From: Reinekea sp. G2M2-21
GTDB taxonomy: Bacteria; Pseudomonadota; Gammaproteobacteria; Pseudomonadales; Natronospirillaceae
Assembly: GCF_015687175.1 (NCBI RefSeq)
Contig: NZ_JADPQG010000006.1
Span: 186,001-250,000 of the forward strand
DNA length: 64,000 nt
Reading direction: 5' to 3'
In this document: one piece after another, positions 35,363-44,570 of the stretch
Layout: each line of letters begins with the position of its first letter
How positions within the stretch are numbered: position 1 is the first letter of the stretch
Translations under genes and position numbers: made by a program
Notes under the pieces: model-generated
The model's database searches: none
Seen by the model: only the letters and a program-made list of their open reading frames with translations
What the model was told of the DNA's origin: nothing

Positions 35363-38047
35363 ATGAAAAACTGGCTCCGGCTTTGGCTTATTTTCCCTTT
35401 GGTATTACTGATAACAGCCTGTAGTGGCGGAGGCGGCAACGGCAATGCCGACGGCACAGATAACACCCTTACGCCACCTGCGGCACCGCAAAATCTGCAG
35501 GCCACCGCAACAGACACTCAGGTTAGCCTGAGCTGGGACGCTGTTGCTAATGTCGACGGCTATCAGGTTTATTGGCACGACAATGGTGCTACCACAAGTG
35601 AATGGACGGCACTGCCAACCACCACCAGTACAAACCTAAATCACACGGGGCTATCCACAACCGTCACTTATTGCTACAAAGTTGCCGCTAAAATCGGCGA
35701 TCTGGAAGGCTCATATACTGCTGAGGTCGATGCCACCACGCTGCCAACCATGCCCGAAAACCTCTCGGCCAGCGCCTCTGATACAAAGGTCAACCTAAAC
35801 TGGGATACCGTCACCAATGCCGACGGATACAACATTTACTGGCATGACAATGGAACGACAACAAGTGATTGGACCCTGTTGCAAGCCGTCAGTTTGACGT
35901 CCTACGCCCACACGGGATTGACCAACGATATTTCGTACAGTTATCAAGTAACCGCCTCTTTCGACACGCTGGAAAGCTCGCCCACCATAGCGGCTTCTGC
36001 AACGCCGAGAAGCGCGCCCGGTGCTCCTGCGTTGGTGAGATCCGCAATCACTCATACTGCTGAAAACGACAATCCGTTGACTCTGAGTTGGCCCGCGGTG
36101 ACGGATGCCACGCTGTACCGGGTTTACTACAGCAAAAACAGCACTGTGGGCACCAGTGATGCCTATGTCGAATCAACCGAAACCAGCGTCACACTGTCCG
36201 CAGCCAACGGCAACCTGAGCATTCAAGATGGCGAGCGCTACTACATGCGCATAATGCCGGTGAATGTCGATGTGACGGGTAGCTTCTCCGAACAATTTAT
36301 AGTGGCCGCGCAACCTAAGTGGATGCCCATTTCCTCTGGCTATGGCGTTTCAGCGATCAACGGCATGGCACTGGACACCACCAATGGCATTTACGTTCAC
36401 GTTGGGGCAAATGGTTTGATCTCTCGCAGTACTGACGGTCAGAACTGGTCATTACAACATGCTGGTATTGGCGGCTATGAACTGACTGACGTGGTGTGGA
36501 CGGGCACCCGTTTTGTTGCCATTGGAACTGACAATGCGAGCAGCAATGCAAAAGCCATTGTTCTCAGCAGCAGCGACGGTGTTGACTGGCAAGCCAGTCA
36601 CGGCGTGCTCGCTGGCAGCCCGCGCTCGATAGCCTGGAATGGTAGCGAGTTACTGACGGTCGGTTACAAGTTGGCCGCGCGCAGTGATGATGAGGGTGAC
36701 ACATGGACTCCCATCACATCGATGAATGGTGCTAATGTCAGCACAGCCTACTTCACCAGTGTCATTTGGGACGGCAGCCAGTTCGTTTTGGCTGAATTAG
36801 GGGTTGTTGTGACATCCAGCGACCTAACCAACTGGGCGTTCTTCTCGACCAGTCAATTAATAGACATTGCTTTTTCTGGTTCTGCCTATGTCGCGGTGGG
36901 TCCCTTCGGCGTTTTCACCAGCAGTGACCTGAGCACCTGGGCAGAGACACTGGCCATCCCCGAAGGAGCCCCAACCTACTTCTACTTCACCAACGTCGTT
37001 TGGGATAGCCCCAATAACCAGTTTATTGCCCTGGGTGTAGATACCTCAGTCAACGACTCTGGCAAACTTTACACAAGCCCGGATGGTACTAGCTGGACGG
37101 AATCCACAACGGACCTGAGCCGATTCATAAAAGGATTGTTCAACGACGGCACACAAACTTTGTTGTATGGCGACAAAGGCGTGATGTTAACCTCCACCAA
37201 TGGCACCAGCTGGTCTGCGCTTGAAAACCACGAAGGGGCCAACCTCTATGGACTAACCGAAGTCGGAGCCAATGGTTGGGCGGCGTCAGGCAGTAACGCC
37301 ACCCTCGGCATGAGCCCTGACGGAAATAACTGGAACTGGTCTACCCGGACCTGCAGCAGCTGGACCACCGGCTCCAACTGGGCAGACATCGCCTATAACG
37401 GCACCAACTTGTTCGTGGCTGTTGGGAGCGAAGGCTGTGTCATCACCAGCAGTGACGGCGTCAGTTGGGTTGAACGCAGCAGCGGCGTATCAGAAAACCT
37501 GAGCAGTGTGATTTGGGACGGCACACAGTTCGTCGCCATCGGTGCCAATGGCACGTTGCTGACCAGTACCAATGGCAGCCCATGGACACAGCAAACGCTT
37601 CCAGTCTCTGCCAATCTCAGTCGGCTGATTTATGCTGCGGGCACGTATGTGGCTACTGGCAACAGCGGCACCATCTTAACCAGCACCGATGCCACCAACT
37701 GGACTCAACAAACAAGCCCAACCAGTTTAAACCTGCGCGGCCTGGCTTATCGAAACGGCAACTTTATAATCGGCGCGCCTTCAGGTTACGTGCTGACCAG
37801 CGACGACGCTGTGAATTGGACCTTAACCAGCGTCACTTCCGGTGGCGGTTCTCAGATGAACACCGTGTGCGCAACGGACGATGGTTACATGGGCATAACC
37901 CTAAATGGAGAAGCGTTCAGCAGTAGCGATGGCACCACCTGGCAACAAGATTCAGCACCGCCGATGGCCGCGATTTACCGCTGTGAGATCAACAGCAGTG
38001 GACGGATGTTGATTTCTGGAGTTGGCGGGCTGCTCATGTCGCAATAA
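35363..38047 (+). CDS. Large lipoprotein with FN3 domains and a beta-propeller
   Basis: About 894 residues from the ATG at 35363 (an upstream in-frame TTG is less likely). The lipobox LITAC places Cys20 at the mature N-terminus, followed by a Gly/Asn linker. Three fibronectin type III domains follow (about 40-130, 130-220, 225-320; 'PENLSASASDTKVNLNWD'-type starts), the first two very similar to each other (GYQVYWHDNG, GYNIYWHDNG). Residues 325-894 hold many repeats of the type 'T/S-S-D/T-x-x-W' with 'VxWDGxQFVA', typical of BNR/Ycf48-like propellers. It is probably exposed on the cell surface and may bind polymers or mediate adhesion. Confidence 0.85.
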   Translation: MKNWLRLWLIFPLVLLITACSGGGGNGNADGTDNTLTPPAAPQNLQATATDTQVSLSWDAVANVDGYQVYWHDNGATTSEWTALPTTTSTNLNHTGLSTTVTYCYKVAAKIGDLEGSYTAEVDATTLPTMPENLSASASDTKVNLNWDTVTNADGYNIYWHDNGTTTSDWTLLQAVSLTSYAHTGLTNDISYSYQVTASFDTLESSPTIAASATPRSAPGAPALVRSAITHTAENDNPLTLSWPAVTDATLYRVYYSKNSTVGTSDAYVESTETSVTLSAANGNLSIQDGERYYMRIMPVNVDVTGSFSEQFIVAAQPKWMPISSGYGVSAINGMALDTTNGIYVHVGANGLISRSTDGQNWSLQHAGIGGYELTDVVWTGTRFVAIGTDNASSNAKAIVLSSSDGVDWQASHGVLAGSPRSIAWNGSELLTVGYKLAARSDDEGDTWTPITSMNGANVSTAYFTSVIWDGSQFVLAELGVVVTSSDLTNWAFFSTSQLIDIAFSGSAYVAVGPFGVFTSSDLSTWAETLAIPEGAPTYFYFTNVVWDSPNNQFIALGVDTSVNDSGKLYTSPDGTSWTESTTDLSRFIKGLFNDGTQTLLYGDKGVMLTSTNGTSWSALENHEGANLYGLTEVGANGWAASGSNATLGMSPDGNNWNWSTRTCSSWTTGSNWADIAYNGTNLFVAVGSEGCVITSSDGVSWVERSSGVSENLSSVIWDGTQFVAIGANGTLLTSTNGSPWTQQTLPVSANLSRLIYAAGTYVATGNSGTILTSTDATNWTQQTSPTSLNLRGLAYRNGNFIIGAPSGYVLTSDDAVNWTLTSVTSGGGSQMNTVCATDDGYMGITLNGEAFSSSDGTTWQQDSAPPMAAIYRCEINSSGRMLISGVGGLLMSQ

Positions 38048-38064
38048 GAAACCCACCGAAACAT

Positions 38065-38097
38065 AAAAAAAGAGGGGCATATGCTCCCCTCTTTTTT
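38065..38097. terminator. Bidirectional terminator
   Basis: AAAAAAGAGGGG pairs with CCCCTCTTTTTT around an 8-base loop, with A and T runs on opposite sides. It separates the convergent FN3-lipoprotein and solute-binding-protein genes. Confidence 0.93.
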
Positions 38098-38160
38098 GCG
38101 GTTTAGTTGAGTCCAGAAGATAATCGTAAAGCTCCTTGCGCAACCGATAATACCGCTGAG

Positions 38161-38919
38161 CTATTGAGTATACATTTCTATCAGCTGCTTAATTTTTTGT
38201 TGCTGTTCGACAGCCTTCAATTGAGCATTAAAACGTTTAAGCAGTTCTGTGTGAGTCCCCTTTTTTGTGGCAATGTAGATATTACCCAAGACCAAGGGCT
38301 CTGACACAACAAAAATCTTCTGCTCTAAACTAAGTTCATTGAGCATGTACCCAGCTGACAGGTCCGTATGAATGACGGCATCCAAACGACCTTTTGCAAG
38401 CATGTAGAAATTACTGGCTAACTCACCATCTCTTGCGGAAAAGAGATCACTCGTGCGTAATCGATCAAATTCGGCACCATAACTCCAGCCCCAAAGTGTG
38501 CCTATTCGCATCCCTTTAAGCTGTTGTACGGTGGTAAGCTTCTTGTTGAGGTTGTTGCTTGAAAGCACAACGATTCGTTCTTGATAAAACGGATCGGAAA
38601 AATCAAGAACCTCTTCGCGCTCATCCGTCTTTAAAATACCAATAACCAGACCATCGCCAACTTCCGTTTGCACCAGTGCGCGCTTAAACGGCAATGTTTC
38701 TATCGAATAAGGCTGACCTATCGCATCAAAAATATCCGTAACTATGTCCCGGTATAGACCGGTGATTTTACCGTTTTCGGTGTACAGATAAGGCGGATAA
38801 TCGGTATAAGCCAAGATTTTGACCGAATCTTCCGCATACGCAACCTGTATAAAAAGACAAAGGCACAGGCTCTTGAGCCAAAACCTTAAGCGTGTCAATT
38901 TACGACCAGAGAAACCCAT
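38161..38919 (-). CDS. Periplasmic solute-binding protein, family 3 (amino-acid type)
   Basis: About 252 residues from the ATG at 38919, chosen because GGAG lies upstream. The signal peptide ends in AYA-EDS. The body is an SBP_bac_3 fold: 'ILAYTDYPPYLY' start, 'GLYRDIVTDIF', 'VLDFSDPFYQERIVVLS', 'LKGMRIGTLWGWSY'. No ABC permease or ATPase is adjacent, so it may serve a distant transporter or act as an orphan sensor-like binding protein, as many such stand-alone genes do in marine gammaproteobacteria. Confidence 0.85.
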   Translation of the reverse strand: MGFSGRKLTRLRFWLKSLCLCLFIQVAYAEDSVKILAYTDYPPYLYTENGKITGLYRDIVTDIFDAIGQPYSIETLPFKRALVQTEVGDGLVIGILKTDEREEVLDFSDPFYQERIVVLSSNNLNKKLTTVQQLKGMRIGTLWGWSYGAEFDRLRTSDLFSARDGELASNFYMLAKGRLDAVIHTDLSAGYMLNELSLEQKIFVVSEPLVLGNIYIATKKGTHTELLKRFNAQLKAVEQQQKIKQLIEMYTQ

Positions 38920-39198
38920 CGTCGCTACTCCGCTCTGGACCATCTACAAGAGAAACATAGACCAAGGAAGCAATTTGTGCCTTACAACGGTGTTAACCCG
39001 GTAAAAAAGTTTGACCCATGCGACGTTTTTCGAACGCATCACCGGTCGATCACTTATCCGACCAAACGGCATTCGAGGCGCCATTTGAAACCACCGCCCG
39101 AGATGAATGGCTGGGCTCACGCCCGATCAAACATTGATTTACATACTATGCGTACTCCCGCGCGTTAGCCAAGCAAAAAACCAATACTCAATCACGCA

Positions 39199-40134
39199 TC
39201 AAAACGCAAACATCCCTTGTACGCTCACATAAAAACCATCGCCAAATGCCTGCTCGTCCTGATCTTCCTGATACATTCGATTTGCAAACGCATACCCGGT
39301 GGTGACCTTAACCAGCGTCGCATCCAACGTCACAAACGCGGCCATGTATTGCAACTCGGCGGGGGCAACCTCGTCCATCAAACTATAACTGCTGAAGTGA
39401 TCGTTCTTCAGACCAACGGCCACACCGGCGAAATCGCCGTAGGCGTGATCGGGTGTAAAAAACCGATAATGCAGCGCGGCTTCAAAAATGATGTCTCTTG
39501 CATTTCTCAGTTGATCGAACCGAACATCGCCGGTGAGCCGCAACGGGTTGTTAGGAGCCAACGTAACCGTGAGGTTTGGCGTGGTTAAAAATTCAAATTT
39601 CGCATCGGCAAAATTGGAGCGGTAATTCACCCGCAACAACGGTATGGGAAGCAACGGCCAGTTTTCACCCGCGGAGGTTTCTAGCCCAAAATCCCCATAT
39701 GCCAAACCGCCACCGGCCACGACCGATACATTCGGTTGCGCAACAATTTCGTAACCATAGACAAGCCCGAGTTGCACATCTTGCCAATGGAATGAGAATG
39801 GCTGATCTGCCTCACTCTGAATACTGGCGATAACCTGGTGGCGCCCAACGTGCGCATCCACCAACGTATCTAACGTATAAAGATTTGCTGCGCTGGTGTT
39901 ACTCAACGGCTCGTCAAACGTACTGCCGTTCAGCATGGCCACCATAAGCAGGTTGTCGTTTTGTACTGCAATTCCCGCACTGATGGATTGAACAACCTGC
40001 GAGGCAAGGTTCAGGCTTTCATATTGCGCCAGCGGCAGCACCTGAGTGGCGTTCTGTTCTGACTGGCGCTGCCCTTCGGCGGCTGCCAAACAGCAGCAGC
40101 CGGAAACCAATAATGTTAAAACGCGACGCATCAT
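39199..40134 (-). CDS. Probable outer-membrane beta-barrel protein, unknown function
   Basis: About 311 residues from the ATG at 40134, five bases after the stop of the protease gene. A signal peptide ends near CCLAAAEG. The mature chain has many alternating hydrophobic strands and ends in VSVQGMFAF, with the terminal Phe expected of BAM-inserted barrels. 'QLGLVYGYEI', 'GGGLAYGDFG' and 'LRLTGDVRFD' look like strands. I do not recognise a family. It is co-transcribed with a CPBP-type membrane protease and both are probably controlled by the divergent TetR. Confidence 0.72.
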   Translation of the reverse strand: MMRRVLTLLVSGCCCLAAAEGQRQSEQNATQVLPLAQYESLNLASQVVQSISAGIAVQNDNLLMVAMLNGSTFDEPLSNTSAANLYTLDTLVDAHVGRHQVIASIQSEADQPFSFHWQDVQLGLVYGYEIVAQPNVSVVAGGGLAYGDFGLETSAGENWPLLPIPLLRVNYRSNFADAKFEFLTTPNLTVTLAPNNPLRLTGDVRFDQLRNARDIIFEAALHYRFFTPDHAYGDFAGVAVGLKNDHFSSYSLMDEVAPAELQYMAAFVTLDATLVKVTTGYAFANRMYQEDQDEQAFGDGFYVSVQGMFAF

Positions 40135-40138
40135 GGGC

Positions 40139-40999
40139 TTATGCACCTGCTCTGGCAGGCTTCAAGCTTTCGCCCGCATCGGCTGCTTCTAACTTGCCAA
40201 AAAACATCTCGCGTTCACGGTAAAGAACAACACCACACAACACCAACAACAAGCCGGTTTGAATAACTTTGCTGTCTGGGTGGGTAGCAAATACTTCGTT
40301 AAACACATTGGCGGTTAAATGTACGGCAACGGGCACTAAAATGTTGCGGCCGGTTTTGTAGTACAGCCAATTCATTAAGAACACGAGTGGGAAAATGCTC
40401 ACCAAAAAGTTCAGGCTGTACAACGCGCCTTCCAGCACCAGATTACTGTGGTAGTAACCGTTGATCGACGCCAACGGCACATGCCAAAGCCCCCAGTAAA
40501 ACGCAAATATCATGCAGGTTGTGAACAGAGAAAACTTCTGCCGCAGGCAGTCGGTGCCGTAGGTATGCCACGCAATCTCTTCAATGATGGGCGCCATCAT
40601 CAACAGAAACCACACCGGAAAGACGGCCGAAGTAAAGGTGGCGTGCCCGGGAATGGCAAACTGGTTGATGTCGTAACCGAACAGCACCGACACGCCCATC
40701 GCCAACAGAATGCTGGCGGGCATCATCACCAAAGACACAACCACGTAACCGCCGGTACCGGCTTTAAATTTAAAAAAACGCCCGGCGACATCCGCGATTA
40801 ACGCCTTGTCTTTGCCAATCATAAACGCGGAAACCACCAACGGCCCACACAGACCAATAAAACCCATGAGCCCAATATAGGTGCTGTAGGCTTCTGCGCC
40901 GGGTAAATGGCTGAGGTAACCCGCCAACCCCCACAGAGACCAAGGGATAAGTGTGCTGAGCACATAGAAGCGAAGTGGATAACGGTATCGATTAATCAT
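40139..40999 (-). CDS. CPBP family intramembrane protease
   Basis: A 286-residue polytopic protein with about seven helices. Motif 1 (EE...) reads APIIEEIAWHTYG, motif 2 contains FYWGLWHVPL (His), and motif 3 reads HLTANVF (His and Asn); these are the catalytic residues of the CPBP/Rce1-type glutamate protease family. Bacterial members are often tied to bacteriocin self-immunity or membrane-protein maturation. GGAGGG precedes the ATG. It is divergent from a TetR gene and a long operator palindrome lies in its promoter region. Confidence 0.9.
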   Translation of the reverse strand: MINRYRYPLRFYVLSTLIPWSLWGLAGYLSHLPGAEAYSTYIGLMGFIGLCGPLVVSAFMIGKDKALIADVAGRFFKFKAGTGGYVVVSLVMMPASILLAMGVSVLFGYDINQFAIPGHATFTSAVFPVWFLLMMAPIIEEIAWHTYGTDCLRQKFSLFTTCMIFAFYWGLWHVPLASINGYYHSNLVLEGALYSLNFLVSIFPLVFLMNWLYYKTGRNILVPVAVHLTANVFNEVFATHPDSKVIQTGLLLVLCGVVLYREREMFFGKLEAADAGESLKPARAGA

Positions 41000-41035
41000 G
41001 GTAGCCCTCCAAAATGGCCTGAAAAGTGATGACCA

Positions 41036-41059
41036 AAACTTTTAGTCGACTAAAAGTTT
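41036..41059. promoter_or_regulatory. 24-bp perfect palindrome, probable TetR operator
   Basis: The two 12-base arms (AAACTTTTAGTC and GACTAAAAGTTT) are perfectly complementary. It lies 37 bp upstream of the CPBP protease start and 94 bp from the tetR start. A second shorter site with the same core lies 49 bp away. Confidence 0.75.
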
Positions 41060-41091
41060 ACCTCTGAAATTAAGCCTGTCAACTATTTCTT

Positions 41092-41101
41092 TAGTCGACT
41101 A
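41092..41101. promoter_or_regulatory. Second TetR-type half-operator
   Basis: TAGTCGACTA repeats the core of the 24-bp palindrome, centre to centre 49 bp away and 52 bp before the tetR ATG. Two sites suggest repression of both divergent promoters. Confidence 0.6.
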
Positions 41102-41152
41102 TAATATTTTGCGTTATAAGCAGGACTTCTGATATTTCTTAGGGGCAGCGAC

Positions 41153-41767
41153 ATGCCTGAATTTGGCAAGCGAACACTGAACAAAGCGCAAACGCGATTA
41201 AACGTGCTGGACACCGTTTACCGGCTTAGCCATGAGCAGGCTTTCAAAGACATGAAAGCCAAGGCCATTGCAGAGGAAGTCGGCATTACCGAAATGACGT
41301 TTTTCAACTACTTCCCCAAGAAAGAAGACATTCTGAAATACATGATGGGCATTTGGGCGTTCGACCTTCTGGTGCTACAGAAAAAACAACCCCTGCAGGG
41401 TGAAGCCGCCATACGCCGGGTGTTCAGCCATACGGCCGATCAGATAAAGCAGCACCCCCGCCTCATGGCAAATTTTGTGGCCTCATTGCTGACCAGCGAG
41501 CTAGACCCAAACGCCCACACCATTGAACCGGCAGACCGGTACCTGCTGCACCCAGACACTCCAGAACTGCTGGAAGAGACCATACCCAGCGGTAACGAGA
41601 TTTTGATGCGACACTTATTTGAAATAGACCCGACCAAAGACCACACCGCCACGTTGATGCATTTAGCGTCCAGCTTTTATGGCGATGTGATTGTCGCGCA
41701 CACCGCCGGGTTGGATATTGGCTTAGTGTACGCGAACAGCCTCGATTTGATTTTCAGCAAACTTTAA
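41153..41767 (+). CDS. TetR-family regulator
   Basis: A 204-residue regulator with an N-terminal TetR HTH ('MKAKAIAEEVGITEMTFFNYF', quoted in part; residues about 36-56) and a helical ligand domain. AGGGG precedes the ATG. Two palindromic sites sharing TAGTCGACTA lie between it and the divergent CPBP protease/outer-membrane protein operon, which it very likely represses along with itself. The inducer is unknown. Confidence 0.88.
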   Translation: MPEFGKRTLNKAQTRLNVLDTVYRLSHEQAFKDMKAKAIAEEVGITEMTFFNYFPKKEDILKYMMGIWAFDLLVLQKKQPLQGEAAIRRVFSHTADQIKQHPRLMANFVASLLTSELDPNAHTIEPADRYLLHPDTPELLEETIPSGNEILMRHLFEIDPTKDHTATLMHLASSFYGDVIVAHTAGLDIGLVYANSLDLIFSKL

Positions 41768-41845
41768 ATGTAGGTAGAGCGCAGAACGGTGAAGAACGCC
41801 CTCTGACATGGCCGATAGAACCGGTGCTCGGAAAGGGTTTAAGGA

Positions 41846-41871
41846 CAAAAAACCGCAGATGGACTCTGCGG
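41846..41871 (-). terminator. Terminator of the 298-residue lipoprotein gene
   Basis: CCGCAGA and TCTGCGG form a 7-bp stem with a 5-base loop; on the minus strand six T follow. It lies between convergent tetR and lipoprotein genes. Confidence 0.8.
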
Positions 41872-41912
41872 TAATGGAATTTTCTTTCTAACAGTACATT
41901 GAGGTTCTGCTG

Positions 41913-42809
41913 TTAAAAATCAAAAGTCGCTGAATTTGCAGACAGCTCCGCCATGCTCGAACGGAATCCATTTTTACCCGTTCCAGCATCGTAAACCAGC
42001 ACAAACAAGTAATTGGATGCTGCCACAAGTTCGGCTGGTGTTAAGTCAGTATCCAAGTTTGCGTAATCGATCACGTAAGTTTTTTCACCATCATTTTTAA
42101 TGGACGCCGCGTCGTCTGTCAGATACTCCGCGGCTTGAAACCCTTCGTTACTACGAACCACAACATCGTATTCTGTTACGCGCGAATCCATGATTGTCAT
42201 CGTAAAGGTCAACGCACTTTCGGACATAGATGCGGAATTAATAACCGGTATCGCCAACGCCTTAGAGTAATCTCCGCCCGCTGTTACGCTGTTGTAATCG
42301 TTAGCATGTACGAATAATTCACCTTCGTTTGGTTCAGACCCATCTGAGCGCTCCAAAGAGAAATTCGCCGAAAAAACCGTTCCGTCCTTCAGTGTTACTT
42401 CCGCACAATAACCCGTCATCGGGGCGACTCTGAGCCCATTCACCTTGGTATAGCTTTCAAAAAACGCATTGTAGAACAGCAAACGCGAACCATTATAATC
42501 GTTCAAGTTAAGATACGATGAACTCACTTCAGTGCCATCTGGGTAGAAAAAAGAAGCGGCCTCTATATCGGTCGTTAATACACCGGATAATGACACATCG
42601 ACCGTGACACTCATATCGAGCGGCCGATTCGCGTTCGAACCATCTGCCGAACTGCCGACGGTTGTATTCACAGCAGCAATATAACCATTGGGATCAAACG
42701 GGTCTGAGCAGTCCCGCCCTTCTGCCGCCGTACCATTACCGCCGGGACCTTCAGGGTTACACCCCATTAACGCACTTAGAACAAAAACCACTGCACCGAT
42801 GTTTTTCAT
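41913..42809 (-). CDS. Lipoprotein of unknown function
   Basis: A 298-residue predicted lipoprotein with lipobox SALMGC (Cys17) followed by a Gly/Pro/Asn linker. The mature part has weak beta-rich patterns ('MSVTVDVSLSGVL', 'LTFTMTIMDSRVTEYDVVV') like two Ig-like or FN3-like domains. No family or catalytic motif was recognised. It is monocistronic, with AAAAGG upstream of its ATG and its own terminator. Confidence 0.7.
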   Translation of the reverse strand: MKNIGAVVFVLSALMGCNPEGPGGNGTAAEGRDCSDPFDPNGYIAAVNTTVGSSADGSNANRPLDMSVTVDVSLSGVLTTDIEAASFFYPDGTEVSSSYLNLNDYNGSRLLFYNAFFESYTKVNGLRVAPMTGYCAEVTLKDGTVFSANFSLERSDGSEPNEGELFVHANDYNSVTAGGDYSKALAIPVINSASMSESALTFTMTIMDSRVTEYDVVVRSNEGFQAAEYLTDDAASIKNDGEKTYVIDYANLDTDLTPAELVAASNYLFVLVYDAGTGKNGFRSSMAELSANSATFDF

Positions 42810-43027
42810 CTACTACAAGCCTTTTCAGGAGCGCAACGCCCGTATGGCATTGGCCGATTAAAAGAGCCTGTAGACTAGCAACGAATACCCACCCAGACAA
42901 ACCCAAACACCCGCCAAACACCGCTCTTACGCTAAAAACAACACCTGCCTTGATAAGCATCAAACCACGTCCCCCGGCAAGAGCCATCGCAGCGAAGCGG
43001 AGAAGCGATAATCACCAAGCCAACCCC

Positions 43028-43090
43028 TGTAAGTCGGTCTTCATGCCCAAACAGCATCCCCTGAAGGTCGGTCTTCAGGCCGACAAACAC
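43028..43090. repeat. Two degenerate REP-like units
   Basis: GTAAGTCGGTCTTCATGCCC and GAAGGTCGGTCTTCAGGCCG (start about 43028 and 43062) resemble the left part of the 52-bp REP at 48811 and 50722 (GTAGGTTGGTCTTTAGGCCA). They lie immediately downstream of the RadC-like gene. Confidence 0.55.
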
Positions 43091-43097
43091 CGACCCC

Positions 43098-43574
43098 CTA
43101 CACCAACCCTAACCGCGCTAACGACGTGATGTTCACCTGCGTGCCGTTACCGCCCGTTTTGCTGATCAGGAAAAAGTCGTCCAGCAACAACGAATACGAC
43201 AACAGCGTATCTTTCAGCCGCACCGCTTCCAGCAGATGCTTGTCTCTTAACGACAACTTACCCGTTGGGTTGTGATGCACCAGAATTAACCGCTTAGCGC
43301 TGGCTTGAATCACATGACTGATGACCAGGCTGTGCGTAAGTTCTTTTAGGCTGAACTTGCCACACAAAATGGGGCGGGTTTCCAGCAACACATGGTTGGT
43401 GCCGAGCATAAGCCCGTAGATGGTTTCTTCCCGCAGGTGCACCATGGTATTGGCGATGTACATTTCGGCGCGACCGGGTACATCGAGTATAACCGGGTTG
43501 GTTTTTTCCAGTTCGCGCTGGTGCGCGTGGGTGAACAGCAATTCATCGTCTGGGTTTAGAATTTTCTTGTACAT
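43098..43574 (-). CDS. RadC/JAB-domain protein with altered metal motif
   Basis: About 158 residues from the ATG at 43574 (GAGG nine bases upstream). The RadC-type JAB/MPN fold is visible: 'RPILCGKFSLKELTHSLVISHVIQASA' corresponds to the region before the JAMM motif, which here reads VHHNPTGKLSLRD. The standard RadC motif is H-N-H-P-S-G, so the second metal His is replaced by Asn and zinc binding may be lost. Such short RadC-like proteins are common on mobile elements, and the original DNA-repair role is doubtful. A 17-bp near-perfect palindrome (43614-43630) lies just upstream and may be its operator. Confidence 0.75.
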   Translation of the reverse strand: MYKKILNPDDELLFTHAHQRELEKTNPVILDVPGRAEMYIANTMVHLREETIYGLMLGTNHVLLETRPILCGKFSLKELTHSLVISHVIQASAKRLILVHHNPTGKLSLRDKHLLEAVRLKDTLLSYSLLLDDFFLISKTGGNGTQVNITSLARLGLV

Positions 43575-44570
43575 AGAAAGGAGCCTCGCAAACTTGTTTA
43601 CTAACCGCATGCTGTAACCGGGCCGGTTACCGCGTGAGTTACCGCGTTGGTTTAGGTGTGAAATAACCTTGCTGTTAGCGACACCTGAAAACCAGAAACC
43701 TCGCCTGTAAGGCACAGGCAAGGAAAGGCGGCTAACGCAATGTGTTCCGTGTTTAATGCGTGAATAACGTGTGAGTGCTACACATTACCGGCGCCGGTAA
43801 AGCGGGCGCGCTTGGTATTGCTTTAATAGCTCGGGGTAACTCACATAACGGACGGAACAGGGCTGTAGCCGCATCGAATTCGGAAAAGCTCCGGTGTACA
43901 ACGCCAGGGCAATGCGAAAACGCCACCAATGGAGCGCGTGGGTATACGCGGGGTCGGTTTCTGTTTGTGGGCTTTGCTGCCGGTTGGCGAGCACGGGGTT
44001 TGCTGCTTCAACAGGGTGTTGAAGGCCGCTGCGTTGAGCGCTTAGTTTTGTTAGTGGGGGAAATTTTTCTTTAGCCGAGCGGTGCTCTAGCTTATCATTA
44101 CGTTTAGCCATTATTGATAGACCTATTATCGATTTTGGTTAGCTGCCCTTGAGTGCGCCAACACTCGGGGGTAGCGCTTAGTTTTGCACGCTGATTTTCC
44201 TGCTTTTTGACCTCCTACCTGTTTAAATAACCAACCCGTATAAAACACCTTGCGCGTGTTTAACTCAATTTATTTTTTGGGTGGCGTGAAAAGTTTGTGA
44301 TGGGTGTCTAAAAGATTTCATCTTTATGCCTTTATCGCGTTGCGAGTTTCTTGAATGCCTGTAGATGGCCAACAATTCGTTTACCCTAAAATTTTCTCCT
44401 CGCTCAATGCATTAGAAATAACGAGAGTACCTTGAATGGGATTAATGTGATCAACATGGTGCAAATGTAGATTACCCCAGTAACCAAAAGCAACCCAATT
44501 CACCGCTAATATCACGCACAAGAACGGCCGAGAGTGTGGATAATTTTTATGGGAAGGTAGTACGTTTTTC
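43575..44570. other. Gene-free region at the left edge of the defence island
   Basis: About 1 kb with no supported gene. It contains the palindrome GTAACCGG-G-CCGGTTAC (43614-43630). Open frames of about 100 codons lie on both strands at 43775-44111, but they shadow each other, lack ribosome sites and have no recognisable domain; the segment looks like a non-coding repeat remnant. The remainder is AT-rich. Confidence 0.5.
43614..43630. promoter_or_regulatory. Palindrome upstream of the RadC-like gene
   Basis: GTAACCGG and CCGGTTAC are perfect inverted arms around a single G, 40 bp upstream of the chosen start. Candidate operator; the regulator is unknown. Confidence 0.4.

Noticed and set aside
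43775-44111. Overlapping open frames of about 100 codons on both strands
   Set aside because: Both strands open, no ribosome site, no domain; probably a non-coding repeat remnant.
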